This document shows, one piece after another, positions 1 to 9,603 of a stretch of 64,000 nucleotides of DNA. How positions within the stretch are numbered: the first letter of the stretch is position 1; every line of letters begins with the position of its first letter. Where the stretch lies: the NCBI RefSeq assembly GCF_024699945.1, contig NZ_JAJOMY010000002.1:248001-312000 (forward strand), given 5' to 3'. The translations under genes were made by a program, and so were the position numbers. Under the pieces are notes generated by a model that was not told the DNA's origin, did not search any database, and saw only the letters and a program-made list of their open reading frames with translations. This DNA comes from Phenylobacterium sp. J426. GTDB taxonomy: Bacteria > Pseudomonadota > Alphaproteobacteria > Caulobacterales > Caulobacteraceae.

Positions 1-1377
1 CAGGATCAGGCCCCCAACAGGTCAGGACGCCTCCCCCGCCTGGTCAGGACTCCCCGGGTAAGCTATTGTTCTTGCGCGATATTCCCGTGCTGAATCTGAA
101 TCATGGAATCTTGGAATCAACCCGCTGCGTTCGCAGCGGCGTTTTCAGATCTTGATCAGGGTTGGCGGACCGCTACAGGCCGAGCCTCGACGTCTCACGC
201 GCGGGGCCGCATAGGAGGTGTCGTCCCGACCCGGCAGAATCACCCGAGGCGCGCTCCCCAGCTGGCTGTGCCAGATTCTGTATCCGATAGGCGGGCTCTA
301 GACCCGCAAACGTATAGCGACCTGTTTGCCGGTGAAGCACGCTGGCCCCCCGACATCAGCAGAGCCGCGTTCAGCATTAACGGACCGGATCGATCTAAAG
401 CCGCCCCACTGCTTGCGACCGAGCCCCCAGCCCCCAGCCCCGGGCGACGACAGCGCGCCGCCTCGTCCGCCACGCGCCTGGCCGCACCTCTCGAGACAAG
501 CGGATGGCATCAAGCGGCGGCTGGACGGCGAGACCAGGGGGAAGACGAGCCGGCGCGGAGCCGTCCAAGGTTCCGCGCCGGCCTATCGAACAGTGTACGC
601 CTTGGGGGTGTTCGCTGTCCGATGGCGACAGCTAAGCTGAACGGACGTCGCGGAGCAAGGTGGCCGACGCGGCACTCCCCGAAGTCCGCGCCGGCCGGTG
701 CCGAGTGTGGGCTTCCGGGAACGGAGAGGACTCGGCAGGATAAGCACGCGCATCGGACACGGGCGCGGTCAAGCCTCAGACCGCGGGCTCCGTGTTCCGA
801 GGGTTGTGCTCGCCCGTTCCGCCCCACTGATCCGCCTACCTGATCCCCCCAGGCGATCCTGCCCACGACGGCCGTGCTAACCGCGCAGCCAACGCCGACC
901 TCGGCGTACGCGTCCGGGATCGGGTCGCGCCTCCTGCGTCAGAGCGACGAAGACGTGACTTCAGTCCAGGTCCTGACCCCGGATCTCTTATCGCTTTGAC
1001 ACCTCTTTTTGCGGGCTCAAGCAGAGCCGCTCGAGGGCGGAGATTGGCTGGCTTGAACGATGGGCTCGTCAGCCAAGCTCCCCGGGTGGCGCGATTATCA
1101 ACACGCACCAGAACCAATGGGGCGAGACCCTGCAGCGGCCAAGCGCATGGCGTCGGAACGCCGACGTTTCGGTTGAAACCGGACTGAGATGATCTCCGAC
1201 GGAGACGCGAAATTCCTCAAGGAAAATAGGATCCCGTGCGACGTCGCGCAGCACTGAGCGCCCTATCGTTGCGTCACCTGTGGGCGCGCCGCCTGAGGGC
1301 GTTCGCGGATCCGATCAGCCGGCCGTCGATCGAGGCGGCCTGCTGCCGCCGGCCGGCGCATGCCTGAGCTCAAAGCG
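1..1377. other. gene-poor stretch, no supported gene
   Basis: Open frames on both strands here are arginine-, proline- and serine-rich translations with no domain, no convincing start site and overlapping frames of equal quality, so I accept none of them. The only structure I see is a hairpin near position 122 and a small set of repeated GGTCAGGAC-like words within the first 60 bases. It may be an intergenic region or a decayed gene. Confidence 0.5.
122..145 (+). terminator. possible rho-independent terminator
   Basis: A perfect 7-bp stem (CCGCTGC at 122-128 and GCAGCGG at 133-139) encloses a GTTC tetraloop and is followed by a short T run at 142-145. This is the shape of an intrinsic terminator reading rightward, so it may end a gene lying to the left of the window. 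The T run is only four bases, so the call is moderate. Confidence 0.45.
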
Positions 1378-2406
1378 CTACAGCCGCCATGCGCGGAAGC
1401 GCCGTCGCCCTGTGACTTCAACAACGCTCGATCCCAATGCGGCGATCAAGGCCCGGGCCGCTGCGTCGGTGACCCCGAGCCGCCGCGCGGCGATGGCGGC
1501 TGTAACCAGTGGCCGGCTGCACAGCAGTTCGATGAGAGCTGGAAGACGCGAATCGCTGCGACGGCCCTTCGCCCGCTGTAGGGCGATATCGCGGGCGAGG
1601 GACAAACGCTCATATTCCCGTCTCCCCGCTTCGGCGCTGGCGGCGATGGCCTGCAGCTGCCACGCGAGACGCGCTGCGCGATCCGTGAGGCCGGCCCGGC
1701 GGAGGCCGTTCGCGATAAGCTCCCGCTGGCCGATCTCCACCAGCAGCGGATGGCGACGCGTTCGCCGGTCACGTCGCAGCATGCCATCGATGACAATATT
1801 GCCGACGAACCCACGCCGCGGCAGAGGATCGATGATCTGCCAGGCCTCCCGGAGAATCGCGGCGCGGAGCAGGGCTGGCCAGGCCCGCGGCGCCCGCTGC
1901 TCGAGCGCCAACCAAGCCGCCAGTGCTTCGCCGTCGTTCTCCGTGGTGACCTTTTCGGCGTCCAGAATCGGGGCGAAGAGCGGCTCGCCCCGCAAGGCTT
2001 TGTGAGCGACGGCGCCGCTTCGTCTAGGCGGTCGAAGCTCGGTCGCGGTTCCGCTCTGGCGGGTCACTTTTCGATCGCCGACCAGATCCATGAGGCTTGA
2101 GGCTTCCAGGACGTCTCGGTGCGGCCGGCCTTGGGCTTCCCGCCAGAAGCGCAGGACGCCGTGGGCTCGCGTCAGGGCCGTGTCCGGCGTGCGGATGTCT
2201 AAACCCTCGTCATGCAGCACCAGGTCTTCGAGGTGCACCAGCGACCCCGTGTTCCATGACCAAGCTGCGGCCTCCTGGAAGCGCAGGCGTTCAAGGGCCC
2301 CGCGTCCAAGCCGGGTGGCGGCGATCTCGTCCAGCCGGCTGACCGCGTCTTCGGCTCTCGCCAGCGCGATCACATACGGGGGCAGCGCCTGCCCATCATC
2401 ACTCAT
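1378..2406 (-). CDS. DUF1612/HTH protein (RHE_PE00001-like)
   Basis: This 342-residue protein looks like the DUF1612 plus helix-turn-helix family first named from rhizobial plasmids; its biochemical role is unknown. The N-terminal two thirds carry the blocks I associate with the family, including EAAAWSWNTGS near residue 47 and DTALTRAHGVLRFWRE near residue 75. The last 70 residues contain a helix-turn-helix (ITAAIAARRLGV-like, about residues 300-325), so DNA binding is likely. No good Shine-Dalgarno site precedes the ATG. Relatives often sit on plasmids or integrated islands, which fits the gene-poor DNA to its left. The family call comes from recognition of motifs, not from a search. Confidence 0.7.
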   Translation of the reverse strand: MSDDGQALPPYVIALARAEDAVSRLDEIAATRLGRGALERLRFQEAAAWSWNTGSLVHLEDLVLHDEGLDIRTPDTALTRAHGVLRFWREAQGRPHRDVLEASSLMDLVGDRKVTRQSGTATELRPPRRSGAVAHKALRGEPLFAPILDAEKVTTENDGEALAAWLALEQRAPRAWPALLRAAILREAWQIIDPLPRRGFVGNIVIDGMLRRDRRTRRHPLLVEIGQRELIANGLRRAGLTDRAARLAWQLQAIAASAEAGRREYERLSLARDIALQRAKGRRSDSRLPALIELLCSRPLVTAAIAARRLGVTDAAARALIAALGSSVVEVTGRRRFRAWRL

Positions 2407-2517
2407 GGCTTAGAATTAACCGGGAAGCTCCCGCCTCGACCAGGGCCGCCCGCATGCGCTTGACGGCGGGCGGCGGTGTCGCCAAGGCAGAGCGAGGAGC
2501 GAGCGCAGGCGAGGGGG

Positions 2518-2955
2518 ATGGCATCACAGGGGCCGACCGAGGCGCCGCCGCGCACGCCGACGCGGCTGGCCCATGCGGGATCGTCGCAGGGGAGGGGTAC
2601 GGCTGCCGCACCGCCCAGCGTCGCGCCGCGCCGCGGCTCGTCGCTCATCTGGCTCGGCCCGCTGCTCATCGTGCTCCTTGCGCTGGGTCTTGCGTGGCGG
2701 GGAGCCTATCAGGAGGAGCAATGTTACGCTGGCCTAGCGAGCGGCCGCACCTCCATGGACACGGGTATCTGCCAGCCGGCGCAGCCCGTGGTCGAACGCA
2801 CGCCCAATATCGGCGCCATCCCCACGCCCTCGGGGGCGGCCGCGCCGCCACAGACGCCAGCACCTCCGGCGGACCCTAGCGGTTCCCTCGCGCCTGAGGC
2901 GGCGTCAGACCTGCTGCCGCCCGAGCTGGACGAGGCCGATCTTAATCCCCCTTGA
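2518..2955 (+). CDS. small membrane-anchored hypothetical protein
   Basis: The product has about 145 residues, with a Pro/Ala/Ser-rich N-terminus, one hydrophobic segment (about residues 41-58, SLIWLGPLLIVLLALGLAW) and a Pro/Ala-rich tail after a Cys-containing patch. I do not recognise it. I chose the ATG at 2518 because GAGGGGG lies just before it; the frame stays open to a GTG at 2476, which has no ribosome site. Its 3' end overlaps the convergent gene at 2942 by 14 bases. It could sit in the inner membrane with a periplasmic proline-rich tail. Confidence 0.5.
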   Translation: MASQGPTEAPPRTPTRLAHAGSSQGRGTAAAPPSVAPRRGSSLIWLGPLLIVLLALGLAWRGAYQEEQCYAGLASGRTSMDTGICQPAQPVVERTPNIGAIPTPSGAAAPPQTPAPPADPSGSLAPEAASDLLPPELDEADLNPP

Positions 2956-3514
2956 TCACGCGTGCGGTGAACTTGAGGAGGGCCGGCTCGACGTCGTCCC
3001 AGTCGATCTCACGCCAGCCGACCTGTGCGTCGTGGCCGTTGTGGTTTTGCGGACCTGACACGTCGCCGCCGTAGACAACGAGAAGATCCCGCCCTTCGCC
3101 GGGGCGAAAACTCAGGGTGGCGGGCGGGGCGCCCACCCGGTGCGGCCGCGCGATCTCCAGGACGAACAGTGGTTCATCGGGGTCATCGGCTCCGCCCGCC
3201 TCTGGCCGCCGGACCTCGGCCCGCACGCCGTGGGCGTTGAGCCGCGCCACAAGGGCGTCGAGCCGCGGCGCCAGCTCGCGCTGCGCCCGTGCACGGAACG
3301 CGAGGTCATCGCCATTCTCGTCGCCGTGAGGCTCAGCGGAGCGCGCGTCTGCAAACACCTCTGACAGCATCGCCTCGGCGCGGTCGGCGAACCGGTCGGC
3401 GACGGGATGCCGCAGGCCGCGTCGCCAAGGCTGATCCCACAACCAGCCGGCGACCCCTGCGAAGAGCAGGAAGAGCGCGATGCCGATCAGCTCGGATGTG
3501 GAGTTGGATGACAT
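2942..3514 (-). CDS. membrane-anchored protein, paralogue of 9604-10278
   Basis: This 190-residue protein starts MSSNSTSELIGIA, followed by a single transmembrane helix (about residues 10-26) and a soluble domain of roughly 120 residues. It has no motif I can name. It aligns end to end with the product of 9604-10278: both begin MS..T.EL.GIA plus a helix, both have an FR..RELxPxL block followed by RAE, a TL block, and an acidic DVxGP block near the C-terminus. I infer a small lineage family of membrane-tethered proteins. It is convergent with the small gene to its right-hand strand partner and divergent from the aldolase, with about 190 bases between. Confidence 0.6.
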   Translation of the reverse strand: MSSNSTSELIGIALFLLFAGVAGWLWDQPWRRGLRHPVADRFADRAEAMLSEVFADARSAEPHGDENGDDLAFRARAQRELAPRLDALVARLNAHGVRAEVRRPEAGGADDPDEPLFVLEIARPHRVGAPPATLSFRPGEGRDLLVVYGGDVSGPQNHNGHDAQVGWREIDWDDVEPALLKFTARVIKGD

Positions 3515-3703
3515 GTCTGGTCCTCAGCGCCGATCATCGGTCCCTTAAGGCGGCGTCGAAGCTTGAGCCTTGATGCGGATCAAGGCGAATACGCCGCGCG
3601 GCGCGCCTGACGGGGCGGATCGCCGCGGCGGGGCTGATGCGCTTGAGCTTTCTCGACCAATGCTTAAGGTCCGCCGAACTCTGCGGCAGGGGGAATGTAG
3701 GCG

Positions 3704-4789
3704 ATGGCCCGGATTACGCTCCGACAGCTACTCGATCACGCGGCTGAGCACGGCTACGGCGTGCCCGCGTTCAACATCAACAACATGGAACAGGCGCTGG
3801 CGATCATGGAGGCCGCGGAGGCCACCAACTCGCCGGTGATCATGCAGGCCTCGCGGGGCGCGCGGTCCTACGCCAACGACATCGTGCTGAAGCACCTGAT
3901 CGACGCGATGGCCGAGATGTATCCGCACATCCCGATCTGCATGCACCAGGACCACGGCAACAACGAAGCCACCTGCGCCACGGCGATCCAGTACGGCTTC
4001 ACCTCGGTGATGATGGACGGCTCGCTGATGGCCGACGGCAAGACGCCGGCCGACTACGACTACAACGTCCGCGTCACCAAGAACGTCGTCGACATGGCCC
4101 ACTGGGTCGGCGCTTCGGTCGAGGGCGAACTGGGCGTGCTGGGCTCGCTGGAGACCGGCATGGGCGAGAAGGAGGACGGTCACGGCTTCGAGGGCAAGCT
4201 CGATCACGACCAGCTCCTGACCGACCCGGACCAGGCGGTCGAGTTCGTGAAGGCCACCGAGGTCGACGCCCTCGCCATCGCCATGGGCACCAGCCACGGC
4301 GCCTACAAGTTCACGCGCAAGCCGGACGGCGACGTCCTGGCCATGAACGTGATCGAGGAGATCCACCGCCGCCTGCCCAACACCCACCTGGTGATGCACG
4401 GCTCGTCCTCGGTGCCGCAGGAGCTGCAGGACCTGATCAACAAGTATGGCGGCGAGATGCCCCAGACCTGGGGCGTGCCGGTGGAAGAGATCCAGCGCGG
4501 CATCAAGCACGGCGTGCGCAAGATCAACATCGACACCGACAACCGCATGGCCATCACGGCGGCCATCCGCCAGGTGTTCACCGAGAAGCCCGGCGAGTTC
4601 GACCCGCGCGGCTACCTGAAGCCGGCCAAGGAGGCGATGCGGAAGGTCTGCATCCAGCGCTTCGAAGAGTTCGGCACGGCCGGTCACGCCGACAAGATCA
4701 AGCCGATCCCGCTGTCGGCCATGGCAAAGCGCTACGCCGCCGGCGAACTGGCGCCAAAGATCGGCATCACGGCGGTCGCCGCCGAGTAG
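3704..4789 (+). CDS. fba: class II fructose-bisphosphate aldolase (Calvin-cycle type)
   Basis: This enzyme cleaves fructose 1,6-bisphosphate to dihydroxyacetone phosphate and glyceraldehyde 3-phosphate, or condenses them, in cytosolic glycolysis and gluconeogenesis. The 361-residue length fits the CbbA/FbaA subtype common in alphaproteobacteria. Visible landmarks are GVPAFNINNMEQ near residue 19, the metal and catalytic block CMHQDHGN near residue 79, SVEGELG near residue 139, and VMHGSSSVP near residue 232. AGGGGGA lies about 11 bases before the ATG. The gene is alone on its strand and is followed by a GC-rich hairpin. It is the best-conserved protein in the window and has clean codon use. 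Confidence 0.97.
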   Translation: MARITLRQLLDHAAEHGYGVPAFNINNMEQALAIMEAAEATNSPVIMQASRGARSYANDIVLKHLIDAMAEMYPHIPICMHQDHGNNEATCATAIQYGFTSVMMDGSLMADGKTPADYDYNVRVTKNVVDMAHWVGASVEGELGVLGSLETGMGEKEDGHGFEGKLDHDQLLTDPDQAVEFVKATEVDALAIAMGTSHGAYKFTRKPDGDVLAMNVIEEIHRRLPNTHLVMHGSSSVPQELQDLINKYGGEMPQTWGVPVEEIQRGIKHGVRKINIDTDNRMAITAAIRQVFTEKPGEFDPRGYLKPAKEAMRKVCIQRFEEFGTAGHADKIKPIPLSAMAKRYAAGELAPKIGITAVAAE

Positions 4790-4796
4790 GCTAAAC

Positions 4797-4833
4797 GCTG
4801 CGGCGGCGACGGGAGCCCCGCCGCCGCCGCAGC
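4797..4833. terminator. bidirectional hairpin between convergent genes
   Basis: GCTGCGGCGGCG (4797-4808) pairs perfectly with CGCCGCCGCAGC (4822-4833) across a 13-base loop. It lies between the stops of the aldolase and the convergent ManC-AGE gene, so it may end transcripts from both sides. There is no T tract, so this is a weaker call than a classical intrinsic terminator. Confidence 0.5.
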
Positions 4834-4840
4834 AGCGCCA

Positions 4841-6998
4841 TTAGCTGAACTGGCCCAAGGCCTCGACCGCCATATAGATGTGGTAGAGCGAGCTCGCCGG
4901 CGCGGCCGCACGGTCCAGCCTACCGAGGCTGTCCAGACGATCGCGCCAGAGTCCTGGCGCATCCTGCCGCAGGTACCGCCAGAGGCCGTTGGCGGCGCGC
5001 AGGGCGTGTTCCGGTTCCTGCAGCGCCACAGCCGCCTTGAGGTACTCGGTCTGCGGCCACAGCCGGGCGGCCTCGTCCCGCGGGGCGTGGTCGGGTGAGA
5101 CCGCATTGATCGCCACCCCGCGTTGCGTATCTACGCCCTTGAGGCCGATATCGAACAGCTCGCGGGCGAGGTCCGCCGCACCCCTGTCACCGGAAATGCG
5201 GCTCCACTGCACAAGCAGCCAGGCCCATTCGAACTGATGGCCAGGTTCCAGCCAGGGGCCCGCCGCGCCGGCGGCCGGCCGCCAGTCGGCGTCGAAATAC
5301 TCGCGGAGGCCCACGCCCGGCTCGACAAAGCGCGACTGCGCCAAGGCGACGATCGCCTCCGCCACCGGCCGGAAGGCCGTCTCCCCGCGATCCAGCCAGG
5401 CGATGCAGGCTTCCAGGAGATGCATGTGCGGGTTCGATTGGTAGGGCTGAGGACCCGCCTCCAGGTATCCGCCCTGCGGCAGCCGCCGCGCGTCCAGGGT
5501 TCGCAGCAAGTTCAGCGCCGCCGATCGCGGATCGAACGTCGCCTCGCCCGACGCGACGGCGTCGAGCGCCGAGAGCGCGAGCAGGGCGAAGGCCTGGTCA
5601 TAGATCCAGGCCTCGTCGTCGAGAGGCGCCCCGGCGCTGTCCACGCGCGTGCGGTAGAGGCCGTCAGCGCGACGGTAGGCGGTGTTAAAGAAGGCCCAGC
5701 CCTGGGCGGCGGTCGCCGCCCAGGGGCCGGGCCGGCCAGACGCGGCGGCGCGGGCGAAGACGAAGGCCTGGCGGCACTGAACCCGAGCGCGCCGCGGAAC
5801 CCGCGGCGCGACGCCGCCCCGCTCCAGGCTTTCTTGGAAGCCGCCGTGACCGGCCTCGACGCCTGCGCCGCCCCAGACCGGCAGGGCGACGCCCGACATC
5901 CAGTCGCCATACTCCGCAGCTGCGGCCTCGAGGCTGCGGAAGGCGGGTGGCGGCGGCTCGGCCAGGATGCGCTCGGCGGCGGTCTTGACCTGCTGGGCCG
6001 CGTCCAGCCGGGCGACGAGAACGCCGTCGGACCTCGACGATGACCGCAAGATCCTCAACGCCCACGAGCGCGAGCGGCAGCCCGGGGCGGGTTCGGGCGA
6101 TCACGCCGCGGGTCGCCACGAGGCTGACTGGGCCCTGGCTGGCGTTGCCCGCCGGGTCCTGCGCGGAGGCGGCGCGAACCGCATCCCAGGCGCCGAGGTC
6201 GGACCACTCGAAGGCGACCGGCAACACCGCCGCGCGGTCCGTTTTCTCCATCACCGCATAGTCGATCGAGATGCGTGGCGCCTCCTGGAACACCTCGCCA
6301 AGCTTCAGGGCCGAACCGTCTTCCTCGCCCGTCGTGACCGCCGCCTGGGCGGCGGCGCGAACGGCCGGTGCGAAGGCGTCCAATTCCGCCAACAGCACGT
6401 CGGCGCGGACCATGAAGTTGCCCGCGTTCCACAGGTAACCGTCAGCGATATAGCGCTCGGCCGTGGCGGCGTCGGGCTTCTCGACGAAGCGAGCGATGGG
6501 CCGCACAGGTCCTGGGCCGTCCTTCGGCTTGATATAGCCATAGGCAGTAGACGCCGTGGTCGGCTGGACGCCCAGGGCGACGATCTGGCCGGCCGCAGCC
6601 GCCGCCCCGCCGGTGGAGATCGCCTCGGCGAAGGCGGCGTGATCTGGCAGATGGTGATCCGCGGCGAGAAAGACCGCCACGCCCAGGGCGTCGCGGCCGG
6701 CGATCCAGGCCGCGGCCGCCGCCATGGCCGCAGCGGAGTCGCGCCCGGCGGGTTCAAGCAGCAGCTGGGCCTCGACGTCCAGCTGCGCCAACTGTTCGAC
6801 GATCAGCTCCAGGTGGGCCGCCCCCGCGACAATGACGATCCGGGCGAGGTCAGGGAGGCCCGAGACCCGAAGCACGGTGTCCTGAAAGGTGGAACGGGCG
6901 TCCACGAGGGGCGCGAACTGCTTTGGCCTGTGCGGCTGTGACGTGGGCCACAGCCGTGTTCCCGAGCCGCCACAAAGAATAACCGGATAAAACGACAC
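4841..6998 (-). CDS. manC: fused GDP-mannose pyrophosphorylase / AGE-family isomerase, frameshifted
   Basis: The N-terminal half is a mannose-1-phosphate guanylyltransferase, which makes GDP-mannose from mannose 1-phosphate and GTP. It shows LCGGSGTRLWP at the start, FVEKP, WNAGNF and EWSDLGAWDA. The C-terminal half is an AGE/mannose-isomerase-like (alpha/alpha)6 barrel domain with PRRARVQ, EAWIYDQAF, NPHMHLLEA and GHQFEWAWLL, probably a mannose 6-phosphate isomerase activity. I chose the GTG at 6998, which has a GGGGGG ribosome site. The two halves are in different frames: one extra base near 6029-6030 breaks the join, and removing it gives a 718-residue protein. The fusion supplies GDP-mannose to Gmd and Fcl further along. 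A sequencing error is the likeliest cause of the break. Confidence 0.85.
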
Positions 6999-7218
6999 TC
7001 TGGCCCCCCTGCAGCCCCCCGCACTAGCCTGTCTCCAGCGCGGGCGAAAGCCGGCGCCTCTGGCTCTGCCGATCCTTAGGCCGGAAAAGGCGCCGGGCGA
7101 CCACTTCTTGTGCACCGCAACAGAAAATTCACGCCGCGCGGCAATTTGCGACTCGCCCGCGCTGGCCGACGCGATTAAGACCGCTGTGACGCGAAACCGA
7201 CGGCATGGGGCTCGGGGG

Positions 7219-7902
7219 ATGTATCAGGCGCAGGTCGCCGGCGCATGGCGCAGCGACGAGGAGTTCACCGCACTAACGCGACGGCCCGGGTGGCAGATGT
7301 CTGCGCAGCGGGCGGCCGACATCGTGCTTTCCTGCGCCATCCTTTTCGCCGCCGGCCCCATCCTGATGGCCGTCTTCCTGGCGGTATGGCTGCAGGATGG
7401 CGGCTCGCCGATCTACCGCCAGCGTCGCATCGGGCAGGGCGGACGCCCGTTCGATTGCCTCAAGTTCCGATCCATGGTGCTGGATTCTGACGAGCGTCTG
7501 CGGCGGCTTCTGGATTCAGACCCTGCGGCGCGCGCCGAGTGGGACCGCGACCATAAGCTGCGCAAGGATCCGCGCATCACCCTGCTCGGCCACCTGTTGC
7601 GCAAGCTCAGCCTGGATGAGCTGCCGCAGCTGGTGAATGTGATCCGCGGCGACATGGCGCTGATCGGCCCGCGCCCGATCGTCGCGGCCGAGATCCCGAA
7701 GTACGGCCGGTACTTCGTCTACTATGCATCGGTGCGGCCGGGCCTGACCGGCCTGTGGCAGATCTCGGGCCGCAGCTCGACCACCTATCGTCGGCGCGTG
7801 GCGGCGGATTACCTCTATGTTCGTCGGCGCAGCCTCGGCCTCAAGGCTCGCATCTTCTTCGGCACCATCCCCGCGGTCCTGTTCGCGCGCGGCTCGGCCT
7901 GA
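7219..7902 (+). CDS. undecaprenyl-phosphate sugar-1-phosphate transferase (PssY/HfsE-like)
   Basis: This initiating enzyme of polysaccharide synthesis moves a hexose 1-phosphate from a nucleotide sugar onto undecaprenyl phosphate at the inner membrane. The product of about 227 residues has one hydrophobic helix near its start (about residues 30-55) and then the bacterial sugar transferase domain: KFRSMV, LRKLSLDELPQL, GDMALIGPRP and VRPGLTGLWQ. The frame is open back to 7108; I prefer the ATG at 7219, which has a purine-rich CGGGGG site. It is the short, single-domain type, like the PssY/PssZ proteins of Caulobacter. It diverges from ManC-AGE with about 220 bases between, which fits shared regulation. 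The sugar it transfers cannot be read from the sequence. Confidence 0.9.
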   Translation: MYQAQVAGAWRSDEEFTALTRRPGWQMSAQRAADIVLSCAILFAAGPILMAVFLAVWLQDGGSPIYRQRRIGQGGRPFDCLKFRSMVLDSDERLRRLLDSDPAARAEWDRDHKLRKDPRITLLGHLLRKLSLDELPQLVNVIRGDMALIGPRPIVAAEIPKYGRYFVYYASVRPGLTGLWQISGRSSTTYRRRVAADYLYVRRRSLGLKARIFFGTIPAVLFARGSA

Positions 7903-8109
7903 TCCGCAGCGGCGCGGCCCTGGCGTCTCTGGTCAAGTCCGATCGACCCGCTTGACGCCGCCCGATTGCGCGTCCGAAGCTCCAAGGCTCCGCCACCGGC
8001 GGCCTGACCTGGATGCTCGATCGTGCGGCAGCGCTCTCCATCACTTCGGATGCCCTCTGGCGCTTGGCTGCGGGCGCGTAAGGTCTGCCTTAGCGCGGGC
8101 AGGCGGCGG

Positions 8110-9459
8110 GTGAGCGCTTCGGAGCCGCTGAACCCAGAGTCGTCGCTCCGCGCCTGGACGGACGTCGTGCAGGCTCTGCTGGCGGCGGACCGGGTCGTCC
8201 TCTTCGCCACGGACGCCACCAATCAGACGGCGATGGACATCTGCGCGGCCCCGCCGCTGGCCGCCCGACGCGTGGACCTGGACGCCGCCTTCCGGGCCGC
8301 GCTCGCGACGTCGAAGCTTGGACCGGCCGATGAGCTGTCGCCGCCGTCGGCGTGGACGGCAGACCTGGACGCGCCGCCCGCGGACGCCCTGCTGGCGGTC
8401 CAAGGGCGGAAAGACGGGTCGCATGTGGGCGTAGCCGCTATCTGGAGCGCGACGGCCGCCGCCGCCCTGGACCCGGCGACCCGTCAGCGGCTGCACCGCA
8501 GCGCAGGCCGGCTGGCGCTTGCCGCGGCGGTCGCGGTCAGGGCGGCCGCCGAACGCCGCCGCGAGCAGGAATTGCAAGGGCAGTTCATCGCGGTGTTCCA
8601 GAGCATCGCGACCGGCGTCATCATCTTTCAAGGCCGAGGCGAACCGGCGCTGGTCAATGTCACTGCGGGCCGTCTCCTTGGGGCGCCCTCCGGGCAGGTG
8701 GACGCCACGCTCATTCAGGATGGGCTGAAGCGCCTGTGCGAGGCGGCGGCCGACCCTCAGGCCGCCTGCGAGCAACTCGCGGTGGCCGCCCAGGAGGAGA
8801 GCCGAAGCGCAAGCTTCGTGATCGAACGCGGAGAACAGCACATCAGCATCGATGTGCAGCCGATGGGCGGCGAGGGGGGGCGAGGGCGGATCTGGTTGCT
8901 GCGAGATGTCACCCTGTCCCGCCGTCGCGAGGCCGAACTGGCGAACCTCGCCGCCTCTGACCCGCTCACGGGCCTGGCCAATCGGCGCGGCTTCATGGCC
9001 GAGGCCAGGGCGGCCGCACAGGCCTGCCGCGCGGCGGGACACCCGCTGACCCTGCTGATGATCGATCTCGACCACTTTAAGCTGGTCAATGACACCTATG
9101 GGCACCCCACGGGCGACCGGGTGCTGCGGGTGGTCGCCGATCGCTGTCGCGCCGCCTTGCGGGAGGATGATCTGCTCGGGCGACTGGGCGGAGAGGAATT
9201 CGCGGTGCTGCTGCCGCGCACCGACCACGTTGAGGGTTCAGCGATCGCTGAGCGGCTCCGGCAGGCGATTTCCACGTCCCCCGTCGCCGTCGACAACCTG
9301 GCGCTGACGATGCGCATCAGCGTCGGCGGCGCCACGCGCGCCGATGGCGACGTGCAACTTGACGCCCTGCTCGCCCAGGCGGACGTGGCGCTCTACATGG
9401 CCAAGCGCAGCGGACGCGATCGCGTGGTGTTCGCCGGCGGGGCGGCAAGCGCCGGATAA
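8110..9459 (+). CDS. PAS-GGDEF diguanylate cyclase
   Basis: This cytosolic enzyme makes cyclic di-GMP from two GTP. About 450 residues: an N-terminal region resembling a poorly conserved GAF-like domain (to about residue 150), a PAS-like domain (about 155-275, with FQSIATGVIIFQ), then a GGDEF domain with DPLTGLANRRGF, DLDHFKLVND and the active GGEEF signature. The RxxD inhibitory site is present five residues before GGEEF, so feedback inhibition by c-di-GMP is expected. The frame runs open to 8023; the GTG at 8110 is my preferred start but is not certain. Its place beside polysaccharide initiation genes suggests a role in control of exopolysaccharide or attachment, which is inference. Confidence 0.88.
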   Translation: MSASEPLNPESSLRAWTDVVQALLAADRVVLFATDATNQTAMDICAAPPLAARRVDLDAAFRAALATSKLGPADELSPPSAWTADLDAPPADALLAVQGRKDGSHVGVAAIWSATAAAALDPATRQRLHRSAGRLALAAAVAVRAAAERRREQELQGQFIAVFQSIATGVIIFQGRGEPALVNVTAGRLLGAPSGQVDATLIQDGLKRLCEAAADPQAACEQLAVAAQEESRSASFVIERGEQHISIDVQPMGGEGGRGRIWLLRDVTLSRRREAELANLAASDPLTGLANRRGFMAEARAAAQACRAAGHPLTLLMIDLDHFKLVNDTYGHPTGDRVLRVVADRCRAALREDDLLGRLGGEEFAVLLPRTDHVEGSAIAERLRQAISTSPVAVDNLALTMRISVGGATRADGDVQLDALLAQADVALYMAKRSGRDRVVFAGGAASAG

Positions 9460-9603
9460 GCGTTCGCCGGCTTCACGTGCATACCCGCATTCGGTGGACG
9501 TTGTACTTCGTTCGTCGCTTGCACGACACAGGGTTGCGGTCTTAGGGAAGACGCGACGGCCCGAGGCGATTGGCGCGCGCCGTTCGTGGGGAGTTTGGCG
9601 TCG

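Noticed and set aside
1..60. Repeated GGTCAGGAC-like words at the window edge, considered as a CRISPR or repeat array
   Set aside because: Only two or three short copies without regular spacing; too little to call a repeat.
103..843. Long plus-strand open frame of 246 codons at the left end
   Set aside because: Arg/Pro/Ser-rich translation with no domain, no ribosome site and competing frames of equal length on both strands; typical of GC-rich noncoding DNA.
3728..4687. 319-codon minus-strand frame
   Set aside because: It is the antisense shadow of the aldolase gene, rich in His, Val and Leu as expected for a GC-rich reverse frame.
5685..6030. C-terminal 115 residues of the ManC frame as written
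   Set aside because: They are an off-frame Arg-rich read-through past the indel at 6029, not real protein.
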